From UBA6055 sp965214085 (GTDB lineage: Bacteria; Chloroflexota; Anaerolineae; Aggregatilineales; Phototrophicaceae): a stretch of DNA of 64,000 bases. The DNA is taken from the NCBI GenBank assembly GCA_965214085.1, contig OZ243937.1, forward strand, positions 1,364,001 to 1,428,000. Reading direction: 5' to 3'. Under the pieces are notes generated by a model. It had not been told where the DNA came from. It saw only the letters and a list, made by a program, of their open reading frames with translations, and did no database searches. Every line of letters starts with the position of its first letter. The stretch's first letter is position 1. Position numbers and translations under genes: made by a program. Positions 25,039-34,433 of the stretch are shown here, piece after piece.

Positions 25039-26547
25039 TTAGACTTCGACGCCGAGCGCGGTGAATGAAAGCGGCGGCAGGCTCATTTCGGCTTTGCCGT
25101 CGATGATCTGTGGCGCGTAAATGGCTTGCGTCGTCAGTTGATTCGGGTTTTCCCACGTGTTGGCCGCCTTCGGATCCTGGCCCGCCAGCTGCTGCGCTGA
25201 GGTAATGCGCTTCGGCGCCACGTCTTGCCAGTGAATTTCAAGCGGCACTCTCTCGGTCTGGCTGCGGTTGACGATGAATATCGTGTTCTGGCTCCGCACC
25301 CCGTCGTAAGCGGCGGATACATCAAGCAGCGGCATGTCGCCGTAATGCTTGGTTTCGTAGCGCGGCGACTCAACCAACAGGTCCAGCGAGTTGCCGCTCG
25401 CCATCTGGCTGAACATCAGCAGGGGATAGTAGATGGTCTGCTTCAGCATGTCATTGCTCTTGGTTAATATCGGCGCGATGACGTTGACGATCTGGGCGAT
25501 GCAAGCGATCTTGAGCACATCGGCTCTGCGCAAGAATACGTTCAGCCATTGCGCCACAACCAAGGCGTCTTCCAAGTTGTAGACTTCTTCAATAAGATGC
25601 GGCGCTTCGCTCCACTTGCCCCGCCTGTCGTCCTCACTGCGCGCTTTGTACCAGACATTCCACTCGTCCCAGGATAGGTAGACCTCATGCTTGGAACGCG
25701 TTTTGGCTTTTACGTAGCGCAGTACCGCGGCCACTGTGTCGATGTAGTCCTCCAGCGCGGCGCTATGGGCGAGGTAGCTGGCGGTATCGTCGTCGTCATT
25801 ATCCGCGTAGTAGTGCATCGAGTGATAGTCCACCAGTTCCCAGCACATTTCCAGACCGATGCGGTCCCATTCGGGATAAGTCGGCATCTTCGAACTTGAC
25901 GAGCCGCAAAGCACCAGTTCAATTGACTCGTCATGCAGGCGCATGAGTTTGGCCGCTTCCCGCGCCTTTGTCCCGTAGGCCGCGGCATCCAGATGACCAA
26001 TCTGCCAGGGCCCGTCCATTTCGTTGCCCAGGCACCAGTACTTGACGCCGTAGGGATCGCTTTGGCTGTTGGCCGCGCGCATATTCGCGTACTTGCTGCC
26101 GACCGCGGCGTTGCAATATTCGACCAGGTTCGCCGCGTCCTGGATGCCGCCCGTGCCCAGATTGACCGCCAACATCGGCTCAGTCCCGATCTCGCGGCAG
26201 AAGTGCATAAACTCGTCCGTGCCGAATTGATTGCTCTCGATGGACTGCCAAGCCAGCTCGCGTGTGCTAGATCGTTGGTCTTTGGGTCCGATGCCATCTT
26301 CCCAGCGATAACCGCTGACGAAGTTGCCGCCGGGGTAGCGCATTGAGCGGTAGTTCAGCTCGCGCAAGGCAGCCAGGACATCTTGGCGCAAGCCGTTTTG
26401 GTCGGCCTGGGGCGAGGCGGGATCATAAATGCCTTCGTAGATGCAGCGCCCCATATGCTCGGCGAAACCGCTGAAGAGCAAGGGCGAGATCTCGCCGATG
26501 ACGCGTTTGCTATCAATATAAAGACGGGCAGTTTCGGACTGGCTCAT
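25039..26547 (-). CDS. GH51 alpha-L-arabinofuranosidase
   Basis: A 502-residue intracellular arabinofuranosidase, (beta/alpha)8 barrel followed by a beta-sandwich. Catalytic acid/base Glu176 lies in LGNEMDGPW and nucleophile Glu295 in SWDEWNVWY; the numbering is within one residue of the Geobacillus enzyme. YPGGNFVSGYRWEDGIGP is the usual GH51 signature. No signal peptide is present. GAGAGGAAACG precedes ATG 26547. It removes terminal alpha-L-arabinose from arabinoxylan- or arabinan-type oligosaccharides, complementing the beta-specific GH127 enzyme. Confidence 0.95.
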   Translation of the reverse strand: MSQSETARLYIDSKRVIGEISPLLFSGFAEHMGRCIYEGIYDPASPQADQNGLRQDVLAALRELNYRSMRYPGGNFVSGYRWEDGIGPKDQRSSTRELAWQSIESNQFGTDEFMHFCREIGTEPMLAVNLGTGGIQDAANLVEYCNAAVGSKYANMRAANSQSDPYGVKYWCLGNEMDGPWQIGHLDAAAYGTKAREAAKLMRLHDESIELVLCGSSSSKMPTYPEWDRIGLEMCWELVDYHSMHYYADNDDDDTASYLAHSAALEDYIDTVAAVLRYVKAKTRSKHEVYLSWDEWNVWYKARSEDDRRGKWSEAPHLIEEVYNLEDALVVAQWLNVFLRRADVLKIACIAQIVNVIAPILTKSNDMLKQTIYYPLLMFSQMASGNSLDLLVESPRYETKHYGDMPLLDVSAAYDGVRSQNTIFIVNRSQTERVPLEIHWQDVAPKRITSAQQLAGQDPKAANTWENPNQLTTQAIYAPQIIDGKAEMSLPPLSFTALGVEV

Positions 26548-26616
26548 ATCGTTTCCTCTCGATTCTTTTCACTTTTGCTTACGTATTATCACCGCTTCAT
26601 ATTCAGGCGCCCGCGC

Positions 26617-29093
26617 CTAATCTTCTCTGACCAAATCCAGCACCGATGCTTGCCAGATGTCGCGATTGTATTCGGCGATGGTTCGATCCGACGAGAAGAA
26701 GCCGGAGCGCGCCGCGTTAAGAATGGACATTGTTGTCCAGCGTTCCCGGTCGGCATAGGCTTCCGCGACCTGCTGCTGGCATGCCAAGTAACTGGCAAAA
26801 TCGGCGCAGATCATGTACTCGTCATGGTAGAGCAGCGAATCAACGATGGGGCGGAAGATCTCGGTGTCGCCGCCGGAGAATTGCCCGCCGGCGATCCAGT
26901 CAATGGCGTCGCGCAGCGCGGCATTGGACTCGACATAATCACGCGGGTTGTAGCCGCTTGCTTTCGCCGCGAAGACTTCCTCCGTTGTCAAGCCGAACAA
27001 GAAGAAGTTTTCCGCCCCGACTTTGTCGCGGATTTCTATATTGGCGCCGTCTAGCGTGCCGACGGTCATGGCGCCGTTCAGCGCGAATTTCATATTGCCG
27101 GTGCCGGAAGCTTCTTTGCCAGCCAGTGAAATCTGCTCCGAGATGTCCGCGGCCGGATAGATGAGTTGTCCACTAGTGACATTGAAATTCGGGATGAAGA
27201 CCACCCGCAGGCGCTCGGCCGAAACTGGATCGCGATTGACGACATCGGCGATCGAATTGATCAGCTTGATGATCAGCTTGGCCATGTGGTAACCGGGCGC
27301 GGCTTTGGCGCCAAAAACGAAGCTGACCGGGTCTTGCTCGGCTTCGGGCTCCCGCTTCAGTCGCTGGTACAGAACTATAATATGCAACGCTTTCATCAGC
27401 TGCCGCTTGTATTCGTGCAGGCGCTTGACCATGACATCAACCATCGAGCTGGTATCAACAGCCAGCCCAAGCTCGTCATTGATATAGTCGGCCAATTGCC
27501 TCTTGTTCGCGGTTTTCATTGCGCGCCAGGCTGCGCGAAACTCCGGGTCATCGACGAAGGCTTCCAGTTGCGCCAGTTCGTCCAGGTTGGTCAGCCAGCC
27601 GTCGCCGATTCGCTGAGTGATGAGATCAGCCAAGATGGGGTTGGCCAGGCGCATGAATCGCCGCGGCGTCACGCCATTGGTTTTGTTGCCGAATTTCTCG
27701 GGCCACATATCGGCAAAATCGGCGAATACGCGTGATTTCAGCAGATCGGATTGCAGCTCGGCAACGCCATTAATCGAGTAGCTGCCGATGCAAGCCAGGT
27801 TGGCCATGCGCACTTGTTTTTCCACCGCTTCTTCTATGATCGACATGCGCTCAACCCGGCCGGCATCGTTGGGGTAGGTCATGCGCACATCGTCCAGGAA
27901 ACGGCGGTTTATCTCGTAGATGATTTCCAGGTGACGCGGCAGGACGCGCTGCATCAACCAGACGGGCCACTTCTCCAGCGCCTCCGGCAGCAAGGTGTGC
28001 TGCGTTGAAGCGAAGGTGGCGGTAGTGATTGCCCAGGCGCGCCCCCAGCCGAGCTGATATTGATCGAGCAACAGGCGCATAAATTCGGCAATGGCGATGA
28101 CCGGGTGGGAATCGTTGAGGTGGATGACCGCGACCCGGGGCAATTCTTCCCACTCGGCGTTCTTGATCATGAAGCGCTTGATGATATTGTTCAGCGAGCA
28201 GGCGACGAAGAAGTACTGTTGCTTCAGGCGCAGTTCCTTGCCTTGCGGCGTGTTGTCATTGGGGTAGAGCACCTTGGTGACGTTCTCGGAGCTGGTCTTC
28301 TGCTCGACAGCGCGGGAATAATCGCCGACATCAAAGAGTTGCAAATCAAATTCGCGGGTGGCGCGGGCGCTCCAGAGCCGCAGCATATTCACGGTCTTGG
28401 TTCGGTAACCCGGCACCAGCGTGTGATAGGGCTGGCCCATGATGGTCTGCGCCGGAATCCAGCGGACGCGGTAGGCGCCCTCACTGTCGGTATAGTGCTC
28501 GGTCCGCCCGCCGAAGCCGACCTCGACCATATCATCCGGCTGGGGAATTCCCAAGGGTTGCCATAGTATAGCCACTCGTCCGGGCTTTCCACTTGCCAGC
28601 CATCGCGGAAAGATTGGCGGAAGATGCCGTATTCGTAGCGAATGCCATAGCCGACGGCCGGGATGTTGAGCGTCGCCAGCGAGTCCATGAAACAGGCGGA
28701 CAGCCGGCCCAATCCGCCATTGCCCAAACCCGGCTCGATATCCAGGGCGATGAGCTCGGCCAGGTCGATGTCGTGCTTCTGCATGGTCTGCCGCGCCAAG
28801 TCGTAAGTATTGGTATAGAGAAGATTTTGCTCCAGTTGCTGCCCCACCAGGTATTCAGCCGACAGGTAATACACAAATTTTGGATTCTGGCGAAAATAGC
28901 AATCCACATTCTGCTGCCAGTTGTACATCATGTAATCGCGGACGGTCAAAGCGAGCGCCTCATACAGGTCGTGCCGCGTCGCTGTATAGATGGCTTGGCC
29001 GCGCGTGTAATAGAGATTGTCGCGGAATGCCTGCGCGAAAGCCTCCTGCGTATGCTCCACGCGGCTGATATTTTCGAAATTCGCGATGACCAT
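26617..29093 (-). pseudogene. glgP: Glycogen/maltodextrin phosphorylase, interrupted by a -1 frameshift
   Basis: Two overlapping frames together encode a full-length phosphorylase of about 825 residues. The N-terminal part (start 29093) has YYLSAEYLVGQQLEQN and LGNGGLGRLSACFMDS. The C-terminal part (to 26617) has MVEVGFGGRTEH, the PLP region EASGTGNMKFALNGA and NKTNGVTPRRF. The frame breaks at a C4 run on the coding strand (28542-28545): one extra C restores WEFPQPDDMVEVGFG. A single-base indel in a homopolymer may be a sequencing or assembly error; otherwise the gene is recently inactivated. The product would release glucose-1-phosphate from alpha-1,4-glucans. The promoter is at 29176-29205. 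Confidence 0.85.
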
Positions 29094-29175
29094 GATTTTC
29101 CCTGTCGTCTACGCCCTTTACTGCGCCGCTCGTGTCTGACTTGCGAAAAGCCGTGAAGCCAAGAAAGATTCTACA

Positions 29176-29205
29176 ATAATAGACCGCTGCTGAGGTTTTC
29201 GCCAA
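29176..29205 (-). promoter_or_regulatory. Possible promoter of the phosphorylase gene
   Basis: TTGGCG (29200-29205), an 18-nt spacer and TATTAT (29176-29181) read leftward. MITE copy 4 starts 41 nt upstream of the -10. Confidence 0.5.
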
Positions 29206-29222
29206 CATCAGCCTCGATTACA

Positions 29223-29473
29223 CAGGGCAATCGCATCGAAATAAATCTAAATACGATGAACCTCAACGAACCTAAATCTAACCAAAGAGACACAGAGAGC
29301 ACAGAGAAAAGTCAATCAATTACAATGATTGTGAAATCGCAGCAAAATTTTGAACCATGTGAAAGCATTTTACCCAATTGTATGTCGATTTTAGAGGAGT
29401 CCTGCCCCGAACAAACTTAACCTCTGTGCCCTCTGTGTTCTCTGTGGTTAAAATATTTGATGTGATTGCCCTG
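29223..29473. mobile_element. MITE-like element, copy 4
   Basis: A 251-bp element with ends CAGGGCAATCGCATC and GATGTGATTGCCCTG. The inner right arm CTCTGTGGTTAAAATATTTG is the inverse of the left arm seen in other copies. The middle (about 29330-29420) matches the inverse complement of the middle of copy 6, including the shared string TGTATGTCGAT. No clear target duplication is present. Confidence 0.82.
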
Positions 29474-29535
29474 CGCAGTTGAGCCGATGCGTTCATGCTA
29501 GAATGAAGCCGGCCGACGATGAAGGGAGCCATGCG

Positions 29536-30951
29536 ATGAAACGTCCCAATATCCTCATTCTGTATACGGATCAGCAGCGCTGGGACGCTCTGGGCGCCAA
29601 CGGCAATACAGATATTATCACGCCGAACCTGGACCAGTTGGCTGCCCACGGCGTCAACTTCACGCATCACTTCGTGCAGAACCCGGTCTGCATGCCCAGC
29701 CGAATCAGCATGTTGTCAGGGCGTTATCCCTCCTCGCTTGGCATAACGCACATGGGCGTGGCGGTACCGGAAGACATCGTTACCTTGCCCCATATCCTTA
29801 AGCAATACGGCTATCGCAGCGCCAATATCGGCAAGCTGCACTTCCTGCCGCACGCCAATCGCGATCATCGCTTGCCGCATCCGTCTTATGGCTTCGACCA
29901 CCTGGAAATCGCAGACGAGCCGGGCGTATACGAGGATGCCTATCGCGCTTGGGCGCGGCGCAAGGCGCCCGAGCAGATGGATGGCGTCAGCGCGGGCATA
30001 CCGCCGGCGGCGCGCGTTTGGCAGCGCGTCATGGGTGTAGACGACGGCGTCGTTCATCGCGGCGATCCGGAAGGGCGGCATGACTTTGATGGCGCAATAC
30101 CGTTCCCGGCCGATGATGGGCTGACGCACAGCGCCTTCGTGGGCGAGCAGACCATTGACTTCATCGAGCAAAGCGGCGAAGAACCATTTTTGTGTATCGC
30201 CGGCTTCTACTCGCCGCACGCGCCCTGGATGACGCCGCAAAAATATCTCGATCTGTATGACGCGGATAAGCTGTCAATTCCGGAGTTTCCCGATCACATC
30301 AATGCGCAGCGTCCGCCGGAACCTGAAGCGCCGTTCTCCGATGCGCAATTGCGGCGCGCGCGACAAGGCTACTACGCCATGATCAGCGAAGTCGATCACT
30401 ATGTCGGTGAAATCCTCGACGCTCTGGAAGCCTGCGGCAAGCGCAATAACACGATAGTTGTTTTCACCTCCGACCATGGCGAGTGGCTGGGCGATCACCT
30501 GCGCTATGGCAAGGGCTACCCAGCCGATGACGCCGTGAGCCGCGTGCCGCTTATCGTTTCAGCGCCCAACGCGCGGCGCGGCAAAGCGCATCATGGTGTG
30601 GTGGAAGCGGTCGATATCCTGCCGACCTTGCTGGAGCTGGCCGCGGTTCAAATTCCGCCAATCCTGCAGGGCGAAAGTTTGGCGGCAGTGGTCGAGGGGC
30701 GCGGCGCGCGGCGGAAAGACATCGCGCTCACCGAAGGCGCCGGCTGGAAATGCCTGCGGACCAATCGCTATCGCTATCTCGTACACGCGGATGGGCGGGA
30801 AAACTTGTGGGATTTAGACACAGATCCGGGCGCGTATGTCGATGTCGCGGACCAGGACGAATATGCCGGCGCGTTGGCGGATTGCCGCAAGACGCTCTTG
30901 CAGCGACTGCTGGAGATCGAGCGTCCGCTGCCGCGCGCCTGGACTTATTAG
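29536..30951 (+). CDS. Sulfatase (formylglycine-dependent)
   Basis: A 471-residue type I sulfatase that removes sulfate esters from glycans or small molecules. Cys52 in CMPSR is the residue converted to formylglycine. Metal ligands fit Asp12 and Gln13 (YTDQQRWD) and the Asp-His pair in TSDHGEWLGDH. ATG 29536 is preceded by AAGGGAGCC; an in-frame start at 29479 lies against the MITE and lacks such a site. No signal peptide is seen, so it probably acts in the cytoplasm on imported sulfated sugars. A maturation enzyme is not in the window. Confidence 0.92.
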   Translation: MKRPNILILYTDQQRWDALGANGNTDIITPNLDQLAAHGVNFTHHFVQNPVCMPSRISMLSGRYPSSLGITHMGVAVPEDIVTLPHILKQYGYRSANIGKLHFLPHANRDHRLPHPSYGFDHLEIADEPGVYEDAYRAWARRKAPEQMDGVSAGIPPAARVWQRVMGVDDGVVHRGDPEGRHDFDGAIPFPADDGLTHSAFVGEQTIDFIEQSGEEPFLCIAGFYSPHAPWMTPQKYLDLYDADKLSIPEFPDHINAQRPPEPEAPFSDAQLRRARQGYYAMISEVDHYVGEILDALEACGKRNNTIVVFTSDHGEWLGDHLRYGKGYPADDAVSRVPLIVSAPNARRGKAHHGVVEAVDILPTLLELAAVQIPPILQGESLAAVVEGRGARRKDIALTEGAGWKCLRTNRYRYLVHADGRENLWDLDTDPGAYVDVADQDEYAGALADCRKTLLQRLLEIERPLPRAWTY

Positions 30952-30968
30952 CGCGAGCTTGCCAGACG

Positions 30969-31874
30969 CTATTGGAAGGGAAACTCCGCGACGCCATGCT
31001 CAGCGATGCGCTGCCATAAGCGCTCCACCGCCAGCATGTCATCTTGGTCCAAGCTGATCTTTTGTGGATCGCGCGTGTAAGGCGAGTCGATCACGCCGCG
31101 CCGCCACAATACATATTTGTGCAGCGACACGCCGTAGACCATGGCGTAATTCAGCAGCGGCAACAATCGAAAGTGAATGCGCTCAGCTGCTTCGATATTG
31201 CCCTCGCGATACAAATCATAAATCTTGACCTGCACATCCACCATGCCGCCGGCGGGCATATTGCCGCAAGCGCCGCGTTTCAGCTCGTCAATCAGATAGA
31301 TGCCGTTGGCGCCGCCAAAGACGCCCTGGCAGTTGCCGTCGTCCAACTCGAGTATCTGACTGATATGCTGCAGAATCGGAATCGTCTCTTCTTTGATGTA
31401 CTGGATATTGCTTTCCGCAGCCAGCAGCTCTGCCAGTTCACGCGGCGATAGAGGACTGCCGATGGGCGCGGGCGCGTTTTGGATGATGAGCGGACGGTCG
31501 AATTGGGCCAGCTGGCGATAATACGCTTGCACCGCCGGCTTGGATGCTTTGCGCAGGTAGGGCGGCATGGCCATCAGCGCTGTCGCCTCGTGCTGGCAAG
31601 CATGATTGGCGAAGTCCAGCGCCAGTTGTAAGTTCAGCCCCTGAACGCTTACCACGTAAGGAACGCGCCCGGCGATTTGTTTCCCGGTGTACGCCACCAC
31701 CTGCTTGCGCTCGCTGTCGCTGAGCGTGAAGAATTCGCTGGCCAGCGCGGGCGTGACCAAGCCGTGTACGCCGCCGGCCATGCAGTATTCAATCTGCCGG
31801 GCCAAGCTGCGCCAGTCAATGTCGCCGCGGTCTGTGAATGGCGTCTGAAGTATCTGGTAGATTCCGGCTAGCAC
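30969..31874 (-). CDS. DapA/NAL family lyase (dihydrodipicolinate synthase-like)
   Basis: A 301-residue class I aldolase-type TIM barrel. The Schiff-base lysine is Lys161 in YIKEE. At the position of the catalytic Tyr (normally YNxP) the sequence reads IIQNAP, so Tyr is replaced by Gln132. The usual GTTGE carboxylate loop is TPALASE. It is therefore unlikely to be true DapA; a sugar-acid aldolase or dehydratase acting on keto-deoxy sugar acids is more likely. GTG 31874 follows AAGGAG; a longer TTG start at 31913 is less likely. The divergent neighbour is a sugar-acid dehydratase homologue, which fits this role. Confidence 0.75.
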   Translation of the reverse strand: MLAGIYQILQTPFTDRGDIDWRSLARQIEYCMAGGVHGLVTPALASEFFTLSDSERKQVVAYTGKQIAGRVPYVVSVQGLNLQLALDFANHACQHEATALMAMPPYLRKASKPAVQAYYRQLAQFDRPLIIQNAPAPIGSPLSPRELAELLAAESNIQYIKEETIPILQHISQILELDDGNCQGVFGGANGIYLIDELKRGACGNMPAGGMVDVQVKIYDLYREGNIEAAERIHFRLLPLLNYAMVYGVSLHKYVLWRRGVIDSPYTRDPQKISLDQDDMLAVERLWQRIAEHGVAEFPFQ

Positions 31875-31974
31875 GGTCTTGCGCTCCTTAGTCGTGACTT
31901 CGTTGCGGATCAACAGGCAATCTCCTACACTATACTCGTCTCGCCGATTCTAATCTAGCGACAGGAGAACAGCA

Positions 31975-33129
31975 GTGCAAATCACTCAGGTTGAAGCGAT
32001 ACCCGTGCGCATCAAACGGGAGCAGGCCTATCTGGGCGGATTGCCGGCCGGCGCCGATCGCGAGGCCTATTTCTTGCGCCCGCCGTATCGAGCGCTGTAT
32101 TCCGCCTATTTCGAGACGGCCTTCGTCAAGATCAGCACGGTGGACGGCGTCTTCGGCTGGGGGGAGGCGCTGGCGCCGGTTGCGCCGGAAGTCGTCCAGC
32201 AAATCATCGAGCAGCTGCTGGCCCCCGCGCTGATCGGTCGCAGCCCGTTGGATGTCAACGTACTGTGGAACATTATGTACGACCTGATGCGCGAGCGCGG
32301 ATACTACGGCGGATTCATGCTCGACGCCATCAGCGCCTGTGATATCGCGCTCTGGGACCTGTGCGGCAAGATACTGGGGCAGCCGGTTCATCAACTGTTG
32401 GGCGGCGCCTTTCGAGGCGAGATTCCTTGTTATGTTTCCGGCCTGCCGCGACCAACAGCGGCGGAGCGGGTTGCGCTGGCGCAGGAATACACCGAGCAGG
32501 GGTTTGAGGCCTTCAAGCTGGCGGCTGGCCACGGTGTTCGCGCTGACGCCAAAAGCGTAGGCGCATTGCGGGACGCGCTCGGCGACGACAGGACGCTTCT
32601 GCTCGATGCGCACTGGGTGTATTCGCTGGACGAAGCAGTGCAGTTGGGTCATGCTCTGGCTGATTTGGGCGCGGGTTTCTTCGAAGCGCCGATAAATCCG
32701 GAGGACATTGAGTCACACGCGAAGTTGGCCCAAGCCATCGCCGTGCCGGTCGCCATTGGCGAAACCGAGCGCACACGCTATCAATTCCGTCCCTGGCTGA
32801 TGCGGCAGGCAGCCGACATCTTGCAGCCAGATGTGGGGCGGGCCGGCATATCCGAAGTATTCAAGATCGCGGCCATGGCGGAGGCTTTTAATGTGAAGAT
32901 GGCTCCGCATCTCAGCGTCGGTTTAGGCATTTGCATCGCGGCGACGATCCAGGTCGCGGCGGCCATCCCCAATCTGTACCTGCTGGAATATCAGCCGCCG
33001 GTATTCGAAATCGCCAATGCCTTGTTGGAAGCCCCGTTGGTCTGCCGCGGCGGCTGCTACGAGATTCCGCCCGGGCCCGGGCTAGGCGTGGCGCTCGACG
33101 AAGATCGCCTGCGCCAATTGCAGGCTTGA
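31975..33129 (+). CDS. Mandelate racemase/muconate lactonizing enzyme family (sugar-acid dehydratase-like)
   Basis: A 384-residue enolase-superfamily enzyme: capping domain to about residue 120, then a modified TIM barrel. Metal ligands are Asp211 (LLLDAHW), Glu237 (FFEAP) and Glu263 (GETE). Catalytic candidates are Lys181 (AFKLAAG) and the His312/Asp285 pair (APHLSVG, LQPDVGRAG). The second Lys of a KxK motif is absent. This pattern suits abstraction of the proton alpha to a carboxylate, as in sugar-acid dehydratases. The start is GTG 31975 behind ACAGGAG. It is divergent from the DapA-like gene, suggesting a dehydratase-aldolase pair. Confidence 0.87.
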   Translation: MQITQVEAIPVRIKREQAYLGGLPAGADREAYFLRPPYRALYSAYFETAFVKISTVDGVFGWGEALAPVAPEVVQQIIEQLLAPALIGRSPLDVNVLWNIMYDLMRERGYYGGFMLDAISACDIALWDLCGKILGQPVHQLLGGAFRGEIPCYVSGLPRPTAAERVALAQEYTEQGFEAFKLAAGHGVRADAKSVGALRDALGDDRTLLLDAHWVYSLDEAVQLGHALADLGAGFFEAPINPEDIESHAKLAQAIAVPVAIGETERTRYQFRPWLMRQAADILQPDVGRAGISEVFKIAAMAEAFNVKMAPHLSVGLGICIAATIQVAAAIPNLYLLEYQPPVFEIANALLEAPLVCRGGCYEIPPGPGLGVALDEDRLRQLQA

Positions 33130-33219
33130 AGCAAATTTGTCACTCAAACGAATAGAAGCATCGTTGATTCGTGCATTATGCAGGGGATTGTTAAGTAGTA
33201 TATTCCCGCTCTGGTTATA

Positions 33220-33249
33220 TGACATTGACTGCCTTTGCAGTTAATGTCA
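33220..33249. promoter_or_regulatory. Palindrome upstream of the unknown gene
   Basis: TGACATTGACTGC and GCAGTTAATGTCA are inverse (13 bp, one mismatch) around CTTT. It could be an operator or a transcript hairpin; there is no T-run after it. Confidence 0.6.
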
Positions 33250-33277
33250 GAAAAGCGCGAAACGGAGGGGAATGACG

Positions 33278-33307
33278 ATGAGAAAGAAGGTTTTGCTCAG
33301 GTCGTAG
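33278..33307 (+). pseudogene. Nine-codon stub with a strong ribosome-binding site
   Basis: GGAGGGG (33264-33270) lies 7 nt before ATG 33278, followed by codons for MRKKVLLRS and TAG. The beginning looks like the start of a secreted binding protein. It may be a truncated remnant or a leader peptide for the gene at 33321. Confidence 0.35.
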
Positions 33308-33320
33308 AGATAATGCAAAG

Positions 33321-34412
33321 ATGTTTATAAACTACCCAACACGAATCAAATCTGTAGTCGCGCAGATCCAAACGCTTCCACACCTTCCTGAAAATACCCT
33401 GCTAACAACCGACAATGTGGAAAGCGAGCGATTATTAGAGGAGTTGCTGATTATTGATCCAAAGATTAACCCTCTCCAGTGGCTGATGGATCATCATAAC
33501 GACATATGTGTAAAGTTACTATTGTGGCAAGAATTGGACAAGTTGCGCAGCAATGTGTTGTCAATGCAAAGACACATCGCTCTGCGGGAGATGGACAGTA
33601 TTGGCTTAGGTAAGCGAGATAGCTTAGATATAGGCTACCGATTCAATCAACAGGACCTGAGACTACTAAAACCCCTCGCTAATACATCCCCGCTAACCGT
33701 TGACGATTCTCATCTATTACTGATATTTGCAAAGTTGCGCCGCCGGGAGATGGTAGATGTAACAAGTGATCGGCGAAATACGGTAAGAAGGAATTTGAGA
33801 AACAAGTTACTGTCACTGCCCTACGATGTAAATCCGCTGGTTTGGCTGCGGGATAATCATCTTCAACATGCAGCGCTGTCCACCTTAGAATACTTAATCG
33901 GGCAGGTCATTCCCAGTGAAATGAGTGTGTTTTCTTCCAGAGATTCAGCTCGTTTTGAATCCCATTCACTACAGGCAGTCAGTCGCGCGAGGGGTATAAA
34001 GTTTGTCTTGAACAATATATCCTATGTTCGCGCCGCCTTTGCGATTCGTCTTACATTCAGGATAAGCGACGGCCAATTGCAGGACCTTGATAAAACACGA
34101 TTGTCCGCTAATCAGGTCTTAATTGAGTGGCGTGGCGTCGGGAACGTATCCGATGATCTGGGCAACCGCTACTTGATATGTCATTCGATTCTAAACTCGT
34201 CTTCGGTAGTTTTGCCCAACAGAAATCACATTGACTATAGATTACGTTTGAACTGTTACCCAACAATTGCAAATCGCGTTAGCAAATTGTCACTGCGCTT
34301 TGATGATGTGACGCTTGTCGCAATGAAAACTCCTGCAATCAAGCCTATATTTTATGCAGTGCAGTTTGAAGACTTGAAATGGACAGTCGATATCGCCGCG
34401 CTTAGGCGATAA
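33321..34412 (+). CDS. Unknown protein with duplicated helical segment and predicted beta-rich C-terminus
   Basis: A 363-residue protein I do not recognise. The N-terminal half is predicted helical and contains a repeated segment: NPLQWLMDHH (50-59) and NPLVWLRDNH (171-180), each after a leucine-rich helix with Arg/Glu. This vaguely resembles small effector-associated adaptor domains, but I cannot assign it. From about residue 225 it looks like a beta-sandwich (FVLNNISYVRAAFAIRLTF, then DDLGNRYLICHS). Base composition is visibly more A/T-rich and codon use differs from neighbours, suggesting transfer. It is alone, between divergently oriented metabolic genes, and has only a weak ribosome-binding site. 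No signal peptide. Confidence 0.6.
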   Translation: MFINYPTRIKSVVAQIQTLPHLPENTLLTTDNVESERLLEELLIIDPKINPLQWLMDHHNDICVKLLLWQELDKLRSNVLSMQRHIALREMDSIGLGKRDSLDIGYRFNQQDLRLLKPLANTSPLTVDDSHLLLIFAKLRRREMVDVTSDRRNTVRRNLRNKLLSLPYDVNPLVWLRDNHLQHAALSTLEYLIGQVIPSEMSVFSSRDSARFESHSLQAVSRARGIKFVLNNISYVRAAFAIRLTFRISDGQLQDLDKTRLSANQVLIEWRGVGNVSDDLGNRYLICHSILNSSSVVLPNRNHIDYRLRLNCYPTIANRVSKLSLRFDDVTLVAMKTPAIKPIFYAVQFEDLKWTVDIAALRR

Positions 34413-34433
34413 TTCACGGCTTCTAATGATTCG

